From Pseudomonas sp. S30 (GTDB lineage Bacteria; Pseudomonadota; Gammaproteobacteria; Pseudomonadales; Pseudomonadaceae): a stretch of DNA of 64,000 bases. How positions within the stretch are numbered: position 1 is the first letter of the stretch; every line of letters begins with the position of its first letter. The stretch is from positions 1-64,000 of the forward strand of contig NZ_JACVTO010000023.1 of the NCBI RefSeq assembly GCF_016518545.1. The letters run 5' to 3'. This document shows positions 34,933 to 43,646 of this stretch, one piece after another. Below the pieces are notes generated by a model. That model had not been told where the DNA came from, made no database searches, and worked only from the letters and a program-made list of their open reading frames with translations. A program made the translations under genes and the position numbers.

Positions 34933-35643
34933 GGTGTTCTCCTCGAGCGCAAGTACGGTCAGGTGCAAGGGCGCGGCATGACCGTGCACCTGCACCTGCA
35001 GGCAGTGACGCCCCAGGCGCAGCAGGCCCTGGCCGGAGGCATCGAACAGCGGGGTTTGGGCAATGACCACGTCGCCGGGACGCAGCATGGCGAGCTCCGC
35101 TGCGGCAAGGGTCAAGTGGCCCAGCCCCAGGGGTATCTGCAGGGCGAAGTTCTCGATCCAGTGGCTGCTGCGCCGCTGCCAGGGTGCGCCGTCGAGCAGG
35201 CCCAGCAGGGTCTGGGCGGGCAGGTGCAGCTGGCTGCTGACGCAGCTAGCTCCCAGGCGCACGTCCAGGCGACAGGCGATGCCGCTGAAGTCGTCGGCCG
35301 GGAGCGGCTCGAAATGGCCGAAGGCTGCACGCACGGGTTCGCTCAGGACCTGGTGAAACACCGCCCAGAACCACGCGTCATCCGGCCCCGGTTCGGCGGG
35401 CCAGACCACCGGGCAGTCGCCGAGCAAACTCAGCACCGCCCCTGGATCACCCATGCGCAGCGCGCCGTGGGCACAACCGAGCAGGGCCGACCCGGCGCTG
35501 CTCGGTCCATGACCCAGGGACAGCGTCAGCAGCCCGGCCTCCTGACCCACCTGGTAGGGCAACTGCACGCCTGCCCCCAACCGCTGGCAGGCCAGCGCTT
35601 GCTGCGCGCTGATCGATGGCAGCGACAATGCCGTTGCACTCAT
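34537..35643 (-). CDS. hrcQ: Type III C-ring protein HrcQ (SctQ), single fused ORF
   Basis: A 368-residue protein of the sorting platform. In P. syringae the same function is carried by two genes, hrcQa (about 240 residues) and hrcQb (about 130). Here the frame is open throughout: residues 1-237 match the HrcQa part and 238-368 the SpoA-type HrcQb part (LGQLRNLAPGVVLAV). At residue 238 there is an ATG with a GAGGAG six bases upstream (see 34537-34932), so a separate C-terminal product is very likely made as well. Confidence 0.9.
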   Translation of the reverse strand: MSATALSLPSISAQQALACQRLGAGVQLPYQVGQEAGLLTLSLGHGPSSAGSALLGCAHGALRMGDPGAVLSLLGDCPVVWPAEPGPDDAWFWAVFHQVLSEPVRAAFGHFEPLPADDFSGIACRLDVRLGASCVSSQLHLPAQTLLGLLDGAPWQRRSSHWIENFALQIPLGLGHLTLAAAELAMLRPGDVVIAQTPLFDASGQGLLRLGRHCLQVQVHGHAAPLHLTVLALEENTMNNDADIDLLTPDWSDAQHPSDDAHDAAPFDPAVLQTTSQETEQAGAEPAVASEPAQRFDDLPLALTLRCGHLELTLGQLRNLAPGVVLAVQGVAAGSAVLFHGERAVAQGELVQIDGRLGLQIVSLDVAG

Positions 35644-35644
35644 G

Positions 35645-36205
35645 TCAGTCGTCCTCCTCTACGCGTGCAACCTGCACGCTGACCGGTTGTTCGAGCGCCT
35701 CTGCCAGGGCGTCCTCGAGCTGTCCGCTTCGACGCGACAGGTGCGCCTGTACGGCAGCGCTTTCCCCGCCCAGGCCGATGTGCCAACCCTGACCTGCCTC
35801 CAGGCGCCGAGCCTGCACCTTGACGCGGCCCAGGTGCGGCAGGTGCAGCAGCATGTCCAGCTGTTGCTCTGGCGTGGCGCGCAGGCGTGGGGTGAGTTGA
35901 TCGACGAAGGCTTCCACCACGCTGCCTTCCTGGCCTGCCAGCGGGCAGGTCGAGCCAGGCCCTGGGGTGTCCTGCTGCAGGCCGCCGCCGACCGCCTGGA
36001 CCGATTGGCGAAACCAGTAGCCGTCGCTGCGCGCCAGGCTGACCTGGGCATCGCATTCGCTGTCGACCGGACGATCACGCGGCGCCACCCGCGCGCTGCT
36101 CACCGGGGCCGGCGGTGGCCCTGGCCCTCGCAGCGGCGGATGAGCCTGGGCGTTCGCCGACCCGTGACGACCCGGCGATGGCGGGCGTACCCAATGCTCA
36201 TTCAT
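35645..36205 (-). CDS. hrpP: Type III needle-length/substrate-switch protein HrpP (SctP)
   Basis: A 186-residue protein with a Pro/Ser-rich N-terminal half and a C-terminal T3S4-type domain (ATPEQQLDMLLHLPHLGRVK), as in HrpP/YscP, which control pilus length and the switch in secreted substrates. It overlaps hrpO and lies one base from the start of hrcQ. Confidence 0.85.
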   Translation of the reverse strand: MNEHWVRPPSPGRHGSANAQAHPPLRGPGPPPAPVSSARVAPRDRPVDSECDAQVSLARSDGYWFRQSVQAVGGGLQQDTPGPGSTCPLAGQEGSVVEAFVDQLTPRLRATPEQQLDMLLHLPHLGRVKVQARRLEAGQGWHIGLGGESAAVQAHLSRRSGQLEDALAEALEQPVSVQVARVEEDD

Positions 36206-36617
36206 CGTCGGCGGCCCGCCCCAGCAGATCGGTCAGCACGCCGAGCTTTTCCATCGCGCGTCGGCAGGCAGTGAGCCGCTGCTGCGCGGCCTGGACCTGC
36301 TGCGCCTGGTGCTGCCGGGCAGCCTCCAGCGTGCGTACGCCCTGCGCCTGCTCGGCCAGTTCGCCCATCAGCCGACGCTCCTGGGTCGCCCACGCCCTCA
36401 ATTCGGCCGCACCCAGCGCGCGCCCCCGATGCTCGGCGCACAGCGCCGTGCGTTGCGCCACCTGGCGCTCGCTGGCCTGCTCCCAGTGGGCATGTGCAGC
36501 CGCCGCTCGCGCCGTGCATTCGTGCAGCGCGGCGCGGGCCTGGCACAGCGCCCGCTCGGCCTGCCCTTCACGGTGTCGGCGCACGCTCGCCAGCGCCTGC
36601 AGGTCAGCCAGGGACAT
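36198..36617 (-). CDS. hrpO: Type III central stalk protein HrpO (SctO)
   Basis: A 139-residue, almost wholly helical coiled-coil protein, as expected of the YscO/FliJ-type stalk that enters the HrcN hexamer. It has many Ala, Gln, Arg and Glu residues and no hydrophobic segment. It overlaps hrcN by 14 bases and hrpP by 8. Confidence 0.85.
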   Translation of the reverse strand: MSLADLQALASVRRHREGQAERALCQARAALHECTARAAAAHAHWEQASERQVAQRTALCAEHRGRALGAAELRAWATQERRLMGELAEQAQGVRTLEAARQHQAQQVQAAQQRLTACRRAMEKLGVLTDLLGRAADDE

Positions 36618-37971
36618 GGGCGGTCAACTGGTGCAATTGCGCAAGGGTCGAAGCCAGGGGCTCGGGCTCGCGCAGGTCCTGGCGCAAGAAACCGTCCAGC
36701 ACTGCACGCGAGTCCACCGCCAGATCGGTCAGCGGGTCGGTGCCGGCCTGGTACTCACCCAGGCGCAGCATCAGTTCGATCTGGTCGTAGGCCGACAACA
36801 GGCGCCGCAACTGGATACCCGCGCGCAGGTGCTGCGGATCGGCCACGTTGGACAGTGTCCGCGACAGGCTCGCCAGTACATCGACAGCGGGGTAGTGACC
36901 GCGCTCGGCGAGCTTGCGCGACAGCACGATGTGGCCGTCGAGCAGCGAGCGCACCTCGTCGGCCACCGGATCGTTCATCGAGTCCTGCTCGATCAGCACG
37001 GTGTACAACGCCGTGATGGCGCCGGTCTCGGTCAACCCGGCGCGCTCGACAAGACGCGGCAACAGGCTGTAGACCGAGGGCGGCAGGCCGCCGCGTCCCA
37101 GCGGTTCGCCTGCGGCCAGGCCGATCTCACGCTGGGCGCGGGCGAAGCGGGTCAGCGAATCGATCAGCAGCAGCACCTTGCGGCCATTGGCGCGAAAGCC
37201 TTCGGCCAGCGCTGTGGCGGTGAACGCAGCCCGGGCACGCTCCATGCTCGAGCGGTCCGAGGTGGCACAGACCAGCACCGCGCGGGCACGCAGCTCGTCA
37301 TCGAGCTCATGATCGAGAAACTCGCGCAGCTCGCGTCCACGCTCGCCGATCAGGCCGAACACGATGACGTCGCACTCCACGTTGCGCGCGATTTCGGCCA
37401 GCAGCGTGGTCTTGCCGCACCCGGCGCCGGCGAACAGCCCGACACGCTGGCCTTCACCGAGGGTCAGCGGCCCGTCGATGGCCCGCACGCCTGTGCTCAG
37501 GGGCTGGCGGATGCGCGGACGCGCGGTGGGCGCCGGCGCTTCGGCGATCACCGCCGAGGCCTGCAGCACCGACGCATCGGCGAACGCTCCGACGCCACCG
37601 TCCAGCAGCGGGCGGCCGAAGCCGTCCAGCACCTGCCCCAGCAGATGGTCGCCCACCTGCACCCGGTGCGGCATGCCCAACGGCTCCACCGTCGCGCCAA
37701 CGCGCACGCCCTCCAGGCCGCCCAGCGCACTGAGCAACGCATCGTGCCGATCGAAGCCGACGATCTCGGCAAGCAGCGGCTCGCGATCGCCGCGCTCGAC
37801 CCGGCACAGATCGCCGATCTGCGCGTCCGGCAGCCGGCATTGCACCAGGGTGCCATTGACCCGCTGCACCTGCCCGCGTATCGCCACCGGCGCAAAGCGC
37901 TGCAAACGGTCGCGGTGCGCGTTTTCCCAGGCTTGCAGGCGTGCCACCGCGGCGTGGTGCGCCATCACCAT
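36604..37971 (-). CDS. hrcN: Type III secretion ATPase HrcN (SctN)
   Basis: A 455-residue AAA/F1-type ATPase that unfolds and detaches chaperones from substrates at the export gate. Walker A GLFAGAGCGKTTLL, Walker B VLLLIDSLTRFARAQREIGL, and the LIGERGREL and LPRLVERAG segments are intact. It overlaps the hrpQ gene by seven bases. Confidence 0.96.
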   Translation of the reverse strand: MVMAHHAAVARLQAWENAHRDRLQRFAPVAIRGQVQRVNGTLVQCRLPDAQIGDLCRVERGDREPLLAEIVGFDRHDALLSALGGLEGVRVGATVEPLGMPHRVQVGDHLLGQVLDGFGRPLLDGGVGAFADASVLQASAVIAEAPAPTARPRIRQPLSTGVRAIDGPLTLGEGQRVGLFAGAGCGKTTLLAEIARNVECDVIVFGLIGERGRELREFLDHELDDELRARAVLVCATSDRSSMERARAAFTATALAEGFRANGRKVLLLIDSLTRFARAQREIGLAAGEPLGRGGLPPSVYSLLPRLVERAGLTETGAITALYTVLIEQDSMNDPVADEVRSLLDGHIVLSRKLAERGHYPAVDVLASLSRTLSNVADPQHLRAGIQLRRLLSAYDQIELMLRLGEYQAGTDPLTDLAVDSRAVLDGFLRQDLREPEPLASTLAQLHQLTAHVPG

Positions 37972-38858
37972 GTCACCTCATAGCGCTGCTCACCTTCGAA
38001 CGTCACTTTGTCGTTGCCGATGGCAGTCAGGCGCAGGCCGTCGATCTGATCACCGAGAAACAGCCGCCGACCGTCGCCCGTGACCACATGGCCACGCTTG
38101 CCACCGACGATCTGGGCGATCTGGAAGGGCAGCCGCGTCAGCTGTTCGCGAACCTTGGCGATGACCGGAACCGGGGTCGAGTAACGATCCTGAAAACGCG
38201 CCAGCAAGCGTTCGACCACGGCCAGGCGCTGGCGGGGCAGTTCCCCCACCAGCACCAGTCGATCCTCGCGCAGCTCGACCTGCACCTGCCCGGCCAGGTC
38301 ACGCTCCTGCAGCATCCGATCGAGCTGCCGACGCACCGTCGCGACGTCATCGAGCAGCACCTTGCGCCGCTCGGTCGCCTGCGCCGGCTCAGGCTTGACC
38401 GGCGGCGCCGGTTGGCTGGTGAATGCCCAGGCACTGGACGCCACGGTGATCACCGCTGCGGCGATGGCCAGGCGCCTGGGCCAGGAAGGACGCGGCGCCG
38501 GCCTGGCAGTTGCGGCCAGGTCTGCACCAGCCCCGGCACTGTCCGCCGGCGCCCCCTGTGGCCAAGGCTCCTCTGCCGCTGCAAGGCATAGCCAGATGCC
38601 AGCGATGACGAACCGGGTGTCGACCGACAGGGGCCGCACGCCGACCCAGGCATGGCCCTGGGCATCGCCCGCGGCACCGTCCAGCAGCTCCAGGCGCCAC
38701 TGCCCAGCATCGCGCACCAGCCGTACATGGCGAGCGCAGATGCCTGGATCGTAGAGTGCCAGATCGACATCCGGTGCCGCCCCGACCGTCCACTCATCGC
38801 CCACCAGCGGCAGCGCCGCACCCCGGTGCAGACCACTCAATACCCGCAGCTCGAACAT
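37965..38858 (-). CDS. hrpQ: Type III inner-membrane ring protein HrpQ (SctD)
   Basis: A 297-residue protein with a cytoplasmic FHA-like N-terminal domain (MFELRVLSGLHRGAALPLVG), a single membrane segment near residues 135-155 (LAIAAAVITVASSAWAF) and a periplasmic ring-building domain. It forms the outer of the two inner-membrane rings with HrcJ. The ATG at 38858 matches the known HrpQ start and has GAGGAG upstream; the ORF is open to 38885. Confidence 0.88.
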   Translation of the reverse strand: MFELRVLSGLHRGAALPLVGDEWTVGAAPDVDLALYDPGICARHVRLVRDAGQWRLELLDGAAGDAQGHAWVGVRPLSVDTRFVIAGIWLCLAAAEEPWPQGAPADSAGAGADLAATARPAPRPSWPRRLAIAAAVITVASSAWAFTSQPAPPVKPEPAQATERRKVLLDDVATVRRQLDRMLQERDLAGQVQVELREDRLVLVGELPRQRLAVVERLLARFQDRYSTPVPVIAKVREQLTRLPFQIAQIVGGKRGHVVTGDGRRLFLGDQIDGLRLTAIGNDKVTFEGEQRYEVTW

Positions 38859-38962
38859 GGCCAACTCCTCAAGGGGCGACATCACTCGCCCTTACCTGTC
38901 ACGGGTGGGTCCGCCGCAGGCACCCACCGAGTTCTGTACGTGCGCCCGGTAGCGCCCCGCCG

Positions 38963-41050
38963 TCAGGCCGCGTCTTCCATGCGCAGGCACTCCTGCTCGA
39001 GGTCGAAGCGGCCCAGGACATTGACCTGGGCACTGCTGTGCAACTCGCTGAAGGCCAGCACCGGCACGTGGTTGAATTCGTCGCGCAGCAGGTCGCGCAA
39101 GGGCGCGCGCAAGTCCTGGGCGACCAGCAGCACGGCCACGCGCCTGGCTCGCAGGGGAAAACCTTCACGCAACTGCAGGACCAGCGAGCGGGTGTGGCCG
39201 CTCTCCAGAGCGAAGAAGGTTTCGGTCTGGGTCTGGCGCAGCGCGTCGCGCAGCAAGGTTTCTGTCTCCGGCGTCAACAGCCACACATGCAGACCCTCGG
39301 CATCGCGGTACTGGTGATAGATCTGCGATTTCAGGGCGATGCGCGCGTAGTCGGTCAGGGCGCCCACGTCTCGTTCGTGTTGGCCGTGCTCGATCAACGA
39401 CTCGGCGATCAGGCGCACTGCCCGCAACGGCACGCCCTCCCCCGCCAGGCGTTGCAGCACCGCCGCAAACCGCGCCAGCGGCATGGTGCGCTGCAGCTCC
39501 TGCACGAGCTCCGGTTGGCCGGCTTCGAGCCAGCTGAGAATCGACTTGCTTTCCTGCAGGCCGAGGAACTGCGGCCCCGTGGCGAACATGGCGCGGCTCA
39601 TCCGCTCCACCAGCAGCTCGCTGGCGGACACCGCCTCCACCCGCTCATCGGCCAGCAGCGGATCATCCGGTGCCAGCCACAGCCATTGCTGTTCGTCGCG
39701 CGCCTCGCTGCCCACCTGCGCATCGCGCGGTTCGAACGGCAGAGGCCCGCGCGCCACGGCGACCCGCTCGCTGAAGGTGGCGCGCAAGGTAGGCACCTCA
39801 TGCACACAGAAGCGACACTCGTCGGGGTCCAGCCAGGCGTTGTATTCGATGTCGAACGGCGGCAGCGTCAGGCCGAAACCGGCCACCAGGGCGTTGCGCT
39901 TTTTGCGGATCGCCTGGATGACCTGCTCCAGCGCCGGGTCGTCCTGGCGGGTCTGGGAAAACTGCAGCAGGTAGGCGCGGGTGGGATCGAAACTGCGCAG
40001 GTCCTCGGCACCGTTGTGTTCAGGCGCCAGCGTCGCCGGCGCCTGATCGCCCTGTTCCACCTGGCGTGCCCGAGCACGCAGTTGCAGCAGGCCGGCGCTG
40101 CCGGTGATCAGCGCCATGACGATGAACACCAGGGTTGGCATGCCCGGCAGCGCCGCGAATCCCAGCATCCCGACCGCAGCGATCACCCAGGCCTTGGGTT
40201 CGGCGGTCAACTGACTGGCGATCTCCTTGCCGACGCTACTACCGGCAGGCTGACCTTCGGGCGACACGCGGGTGATGATCATGCCGGCGGTGAGCGAGAT
40301 CAGCAGTGCAGGAATCTGCGCGATCAGGCCATCGCCGATGGTCAGCACCGAATACAGGTGCATGGATTCGGAGGCGCCCATATCGTGCTGCATCATGCCC
40401 ACCGAGAAACCACCGATGAGGTTGATCACCACGATCACCAACCCTGCGATGGCGTCGCCCTTGACGAACTTCATCGCCCCGTCCATCGCCCCGAACAGCT
40501 GGCTTTCCTTGTTCAGTTCCTCGCGCCGGCGCCGGGCCTCGCTGACATCGATCAGGTTCGCGCGCAGGTCGCTGTCGATGGACATCTGCTTGCCCGGCAG
40601 CGCATCCAGGGTGAAGCGTGCAGCGACCTCGGCCACGCGCTCCGAGCCTTTGGTGATGACCAGGAAATTGACCACCGTGAGGATCAGGAAAATCACCAGC
40701 CCCACCGCCAGGTTGCCGCCGACCACGAAGTTGCCGAAGGCCTGGACGATATGCCCGGCGTCGCCCTGGAGCAGGATCAGGCGGGTGGTGGCGACCGAGA
40801 GCGCCAGGCGAAACAGCGTGGTCAGCAGCAGCACGGCCGGAAAGGACGAAAACGCCAGCGGGCGAGGCAGGTAGAGCGAAAGCACGATCAGCAGGCAGGA
40901 GATGCAGATGTTGACTGCGATCAGCACGTCGACCACAGCGGTCGGTAGCGGCAGGATCAGCATGAACACGATGCCCAGCACCACCACCGCACCCGCCACT
41001 TCGATGCGACGCAGCGCGGCATCCGCCACCCGGTTCAGCAGGGCGATCAT
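38963..41050 (-). CDS. hrcV: Type III export gate protein HrcV (SctV)
   Basis: A 695-residue FlhA/SctV-type protein with seven or eight membrane segments in the N-terminal 320 residues and a large cytoplasmic domain that makes the nonameric ring for chaperone-substrate docking. The conserved cytoplasmic loop RFTLDALPGKQMSIDSDLRA is present. It overlaps hrpJ by four bases. Confidence 0.97.
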   Translation of the reverse strand: MIALLNRVADAALRRIEVAGAVVVLGIVFMLILPLPTAVVDVLIAVNICISCLLIVLSLYLPRPLAFSSFPAVLLLTTLFRLALSVATTRLILLQGDAGHIVQAFGNFVVGGNLAVGLVIFLILTVVNFLVITKGSERVAEVAARFTLDALPGKQMSIDSDLRANLIDVSEARRRREELNKESQLFGAMDGAMKFVKGDAIAGLVIVVINLIGGFSVGMMQHDMGASESMHLYSVLTIGDGLIAQIPALLISLTAGMIITRVSPEGQPAGSSVGKEIASQLTAEPKAWVIAAVGMLGFAALPGMPTLVFIVMALITGSAGLLQLRARARQVEQGDQAPATLAPEHNGAEDLRSFDPTRAYLLQFSQTRQDDPALEQVIQAIRKKRNALVAGFGLTLPPFDIEYNAWLDPDECRFCVHEVPTLRATFSERVAVARGPLPFEPRDAQVGSEARDEQQWLWLAPDDPLLADERVEAVSASELLVERMSRAMFATGPQFLGLQESKSILSWLEAGQPELVQELQRTMPLARFAAVLQRLAGEGVPLRAVRLIAESLIEHGQHERDVGALTDYARIALKSQIYHQYRDAEGLHVWLLTPETETLLRDALRQTQTETFFALESGHTRSLVLQLREGFPLRARRVAVLLVAQDLRAPLRDLLRDEFNHVPVLAFSELHSSAQVNVLGRFDLEQECLRMEDAA

Positions 41051-42183
41051 GGCCGCCGGCCCATGACCGGCACGGCGGTCTGCCCACGCACTTCATCACG
41101 GGAGCGCTCATCGAGCAGCACCAGGACATGCTTCAACGCGCTCTGCCGACTCTTGCCGTCGCGCCACAGGGCCAGCGGCAGGCGCTTGAGCATGGCGTAC
41201 AGGCCATTGAGCGAGACCAGTTGGTCGCGCGCCTGCTCGCCGCCCAGCTCGCGGCCGATCCGGCGTATTTCGCCAGCCGACACGCCACTGGCCGCCACCC
41301 CGAGCATGCGTTGCAGCAGGGTCACCGCCGTGAGCTGGCTGGCCTGGCAGCTACCGGCCAGTTGCTCGAGCAGTTGCCGGCAGCTGTGCAGCACGCTGCC
41401 GAGCTGGGTCGACGCGGTCAGGCCGATCAGCAGCGTGCGCAGCTTGGCGCTTGGGCTGGACGGCGCCTGCGCGGCGATGTCGTCCGCCAGGGCACGACGC
41501 ATCATGTCCAGTCCCGACGGGAACTCGGATTCGCCGAACAGCCCCAGCAGTGCCTGCATCATGGTAGGCAAGGATTGCTTGAGCACCACGGTATCGTAAT
41601 AGAGGCGGCGCACCGCCTGACGCAATTGCGGATCGCCGCCGGCGGCGCGCAAGGCCTGGGCGATGTTCATCCCGGCACGGATCTGCGCACCGTAGCGTTC
41701 GCGCAAGGCCTGGAGATACTCACGGGCGCGCTCGGCCTCGACCCGCCGCTCCTGGGTCTGAGCCTGCTGCAGCACGAGTTGCAGGACCAGGTCGGTACGT
41801 GCCGGATCGCCGCCGCTGGCCTGCACCAGGGCTTCGAGCGAGGGCTCGTCATACAGCATGGCGCCCGTCTGTGCCGCCATGGCACTCAGGCTCTGCTTGC
41901 CCGGGTGGCCGAGCTGGTCGAACCATTCTTCCAGGCGCTCGCGGGTTTCCACAGGCGCTGCGTCCAGCCTGCCGCGCGCCTGGCGAATACGCCGCTGGCT
42001 CATGGCCTTGGTATTGCGCTCGACATGATGGCTGAAGGTCATGCCGACCTCCTCCATCGAATTGGTCTGCACGGCCAAGGGCGCTTGCGTCGCTTTTTCC
42101 GCACCGGTCAGCGCCGAAGCAGCCTGAGCGAGGTTGACGGCAAGGCGCAGGCTGTTGTGGGTCTCTACTTTCATGATGGCCAT
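41047..42183 (-). CDS. hrpJ: Type III gatekeeper protein HrpJ (SctW)
   Basis: A 378-residue gatekeeper of the YopN/HrpJ family, thought to order secretion of translocators before effectors. Features: an N-terminal secretion-like region, helical repeats and a C-terminal helical domain. The start is unclear: ATG 42183 or ATG 42174; neither has a good ribosome binding site, and the hrp box ends only 21 to 30 bases away. It is the first gene of the operon that runs to hrcU. Confidence 0.88.
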   Translation of the reverse strand: MAIMKVETHNSLRLAVNLAQAASALTGAEKATQAPLAVQTNSMEEVGMTFSHHVERNTKAMSQRRIRQARGRLDAAPVETRERLEEWFDQLGHPGKQSLSAMAAQTGAMLYDEPSLEALVQASGGDPARTDLVLQLVLQQAQTQERRVEAERAREYLQALRERYGAQIRAGMNIAQALRAAGGDPQLRQAVRRLYYDTVVLKQSLPTMMQALLGLFGESEFPSGLDMMRRALADDIAAQAPSSPSAKLRTLLIGLTASTQLGSVLHSCRQLLEQLAGSCQASQLTAVTLLQRMLGVAASGVSAGEIRRIGRELGGEQARDQLVSLNGLYAMLKRLPLALWRDGKSRQSALKHVLVLLDERSRDEVRGQTAVPVMGRRP

Positions 42184-42204
42184 GGGCGTGATGTCGAGTG
42201 CTCA

Positions 42205-42233
42205 TGGGTGGCACAGGCTGGCGAATCGGTTCC
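42205..42233 (-). promoter_or_regulatory. hrp box of the hrpJ-hrcU operon
   Basis: On the minus strand GGAACC (42228-42233) and CCACCCA (42205-42211) with 16 bases between form a perfect element directly before hrpJ. Confidence 0.95.
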
Positions 42234-42303
42234 CTGCTCGCGACAGGCATTTTCGCAGCACTCGGCACAGGGCCAGGAACCTGCTGCCCACCCGACCCGG
42301 GCG

Positions 42304-42317
42304 TGCAAGTTCTTGCA
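42304..42317. promoter_or_regulatory. Distal palindrome upstream of the hrpL promoter (HrpS site candidate)
   Basis: TGCAAGTTCTTGCA is a perfect inverted repeat, TGCAA-N4-TTGCA. Its centre is about 105 bases before the -24 element and 33 bases (about three helical turns) from the next palindrome, a usual arrangement for enhancer-binding proteins. Confidence 0.55.
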
Positions 42318-42335
42318 GTGGCAGCGGGTCGGTCT

Positions 42336-42351
42336 GTGCAGCTCTCTGCAC
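42336..42351. promoter_or_regulatory. Proximal palindrome upstream of the hrpL promoter (HrpS site candidate)
   Basis: GTGCAG-CTCT-CTGCAC is a perfect inverted repeat that shares the TGCA half-site core with the distal palindrome. It lies about 65 bases before the -24 element. Confidence 0.5.
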
Positions 42352-42415
42352 CCGATTTCCCGCGACCACTTGGAAAACTCATTGTTTATCAACTAGTTGA
42401 GAATTGGATCCGGTT

Positions 42416-42431
42416 TGGCACAGGTCCTGCT
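42416..42431 (+). promoter_or_regulatory. Sigma-54 (-24/-12) promoter of hrpL
   Basis: TGGCAC-AGGTC-CTGCT fits the TGGCAC-N5-TTGCW element with the invariant GG and GC ten bases apart. It is 55 bases before the hrpL ATG. This is the promoter class that HrpS activates. Confidence 0.93.
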
Positions 42432-42486
42432 GATAGGGGTTGTCGACCTCCATCGACCCCACGTACCTATCGAGAGGGATCTACCG

Positions 42487-43023
42487 ATGAGCCGCCTGAA
42501 CTTCGCTTCACCCCAGAAATCGTCCTCACCGGGTATCGCCTTCGGCGAGGAACGCAAACTGCGCCTGTTCGTACAGCGACGGGTGCTCAATCAGGATGAC
42601 GCTGACGATCTCATCCAGCTGACCTACCTGGAGGCCTGGCGCAACCAGGAAAAATTCCAGGGCCTGGCCAAGCCCGATACCTGGCTGTGCGGCATTGCCC
42701 TGAACCTCATCCGCAACCACTTTCGCCGCTACTACGCGCAGCCGCCACTGAGCAGCTTCGATGAGAGCGAGTTCCACGCGTGCAGCGACGACGTCGACCT
42801 GAGCGAGCAGTGCGACAGCCGTCGACTGCTCGACCGTACGCTGCTGGCCATGGACGCGCTGCCCCAGGCGATGCGCGAAACCCTATGGACGGCCGTGGAC
42901 ACCGAGAGCAGTTATCGCGATGCCGCCAAGCGCCTCGGGGTGCCCATCGGCACCGTGCGCTCACGCCTGTTCCGCGCCCGCGAGCAGCTCAAACGAAGCG
43001 TCTATGGGGAGGTCTGGCCATGA
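42487..43023 (+). CDS. hrpL: ECF sigma factor HrpL
   Basis: A 178-residue ECF sigma factor with region 2 (residues about 20-85, DADDLIQLTYLEAWRNQEKF) and region 4 (about 115-172, RDAAKRLGVPIGTVRSRLFRAREQL). It resembles HrpL of P. syringae in size and in the LAKPDTWLCGIALNLIRNHFRR stretch, and should direct polymerase to the seven hrp boxes in this window. Start ATG 42487 has AGAGGG upstream. The last bases overlap the next gene in an ATGA. Confidence 0.92.
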   Translation: MSRLNFASPQKSSSPGIAFGEERKLRLFVQRRVLNQDDADDLIQLTYLEAWRNQEKFQGLAKPDTWLCGIALNLIRNHFRRYYAQPPLSSFDESEFHACSDDVDLSEQCDSRRLLDRTLLAMDALPQAMRETLWTAVDTESSYRDAAKRLGVPIGTVRSRLFRAREQLKRSVYGEVWP

Positions 43024-43610
43024 TCGGCAATCGTCTGAGCAGCCGCCGCGACCTGCCGCACGGCGTGCGTCGCTACACCCCCGACGACCTGCCGGTGATG
43101 ACCGACATCTTCAACGAAAGCGCTCTGGGGGGGACCAGTTCGCCGGTGCTCAGAACGTTTTCCCTGAAGGAGATGACGTTCTTCATCGACTGCTTCGTCA
43201 AGGAGGGCGACCCGATCTACGTGCTCGAACGCGGCGGCGAGGTGGTCGCCTGGCTGATCGTCAACCGCTTCTGCTGGGGCGCCCAGGCCTGTCGGCTCAC
43301 CGGAGAAGTGTCGATCTACGTGCGTGGTGACCACGTGGGCAGCGGCGTGGGCATTCGCCTGGGCCAGGCCGCCGTGGTGCTGGCCCGTCGTTATGGCTTC
43401 GAAACGCTGGTGGCCTGGATCATCGAGCACAATCAGGCCAGCAGGCGCGGCGTGCAGGGCCTGGGCGCGACGCAGTGGGGGCGTTTCCCAGGCATCGCCC
43501 GCTTCGCCCAGACCCGAGCCGACGTGGTCCTCTATGGGCTGCACCTGATCGAGCCCGCTTCGCCCGCCGCCAGCGCAGAGGCGCCACCGACCCAGGCCGT
43601 GCCGGCCTGA
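43020..43610 (+). CDS. GNAT-family acetyltransferase coupled to hrpL
   Basis: A 196-residue acetyltransferase of the phosphinothricin/arginine acetyltransferase-like class, with a strand-rich core (GEVVAWLIVNRFCW) and the acetyl-CoA loop near GDHVGSGVGIRLGQAA. The start is in an ATGA overlap with hrpL, so it should be made whenever HrpL is. Its substrate is not known; self-protection, a secreted metabolite or protein modification are all possible. It ends at a stem-loop and converges on the P450 gene. Confidence 0.82.
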   Translation: MIGNRLSSRRDLPHGVRRYTPDDLPVMTDIFNESALGGTSSPVLRTFSLKEMTFFIDCFVKEGDPIYVLERGGEVVAWLIVNRFCWGAQACRLTGEVSIYVRGDHVGSGVGIRLGQAAVVLARRYGFETLVAWIIEHNQASRRGVQGLGATQWGRFPGIARFAQTRADVVLYGLHLIEPASPAASAEAPPTQAVPA

Positions 43611-43616
43611 CACCAG

Positions 43617-43646
43617 GGCTCGCCTGGCCCACCGCCCGGGCGAGCC
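43617..43646. terminator. Stem-loop between the GNAT and P450 genes
   Basis: GGCTCGCC at 43617-43624 pairs with GGCGAGCC at 43639-43646 over a 14-base loop. It is between two converging genes, so it could end both transcripts. There is no T run. Confidence 0.55.

Larger units (their letters stand above)
42184..42486. other. Divergent control region between hrpJ and hrpL
   Basis: About 300 bases with no gene. It contains, in order, the hrpJ hrp box (42205-42233, minus), two palindromes (42304-42317 and 42336-42351) and the hrpL sigma-54 promoter (42416-42431). Confidence 0.85.

Noticed and set aside
38881..38962. hrp box between hrcV and hrpQ
   Set aside because: A CGGGTGG is present, but the first base is wrong and no GGTTCC follows at 15-16 bases.
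42390..42399. CAACTAGTTG palindrome as an HrpS site
   Set aside because: It lies only 17 bases from the -24 element, too close for an enhancer-type site; it does not share the TGCA half-site of the other two.
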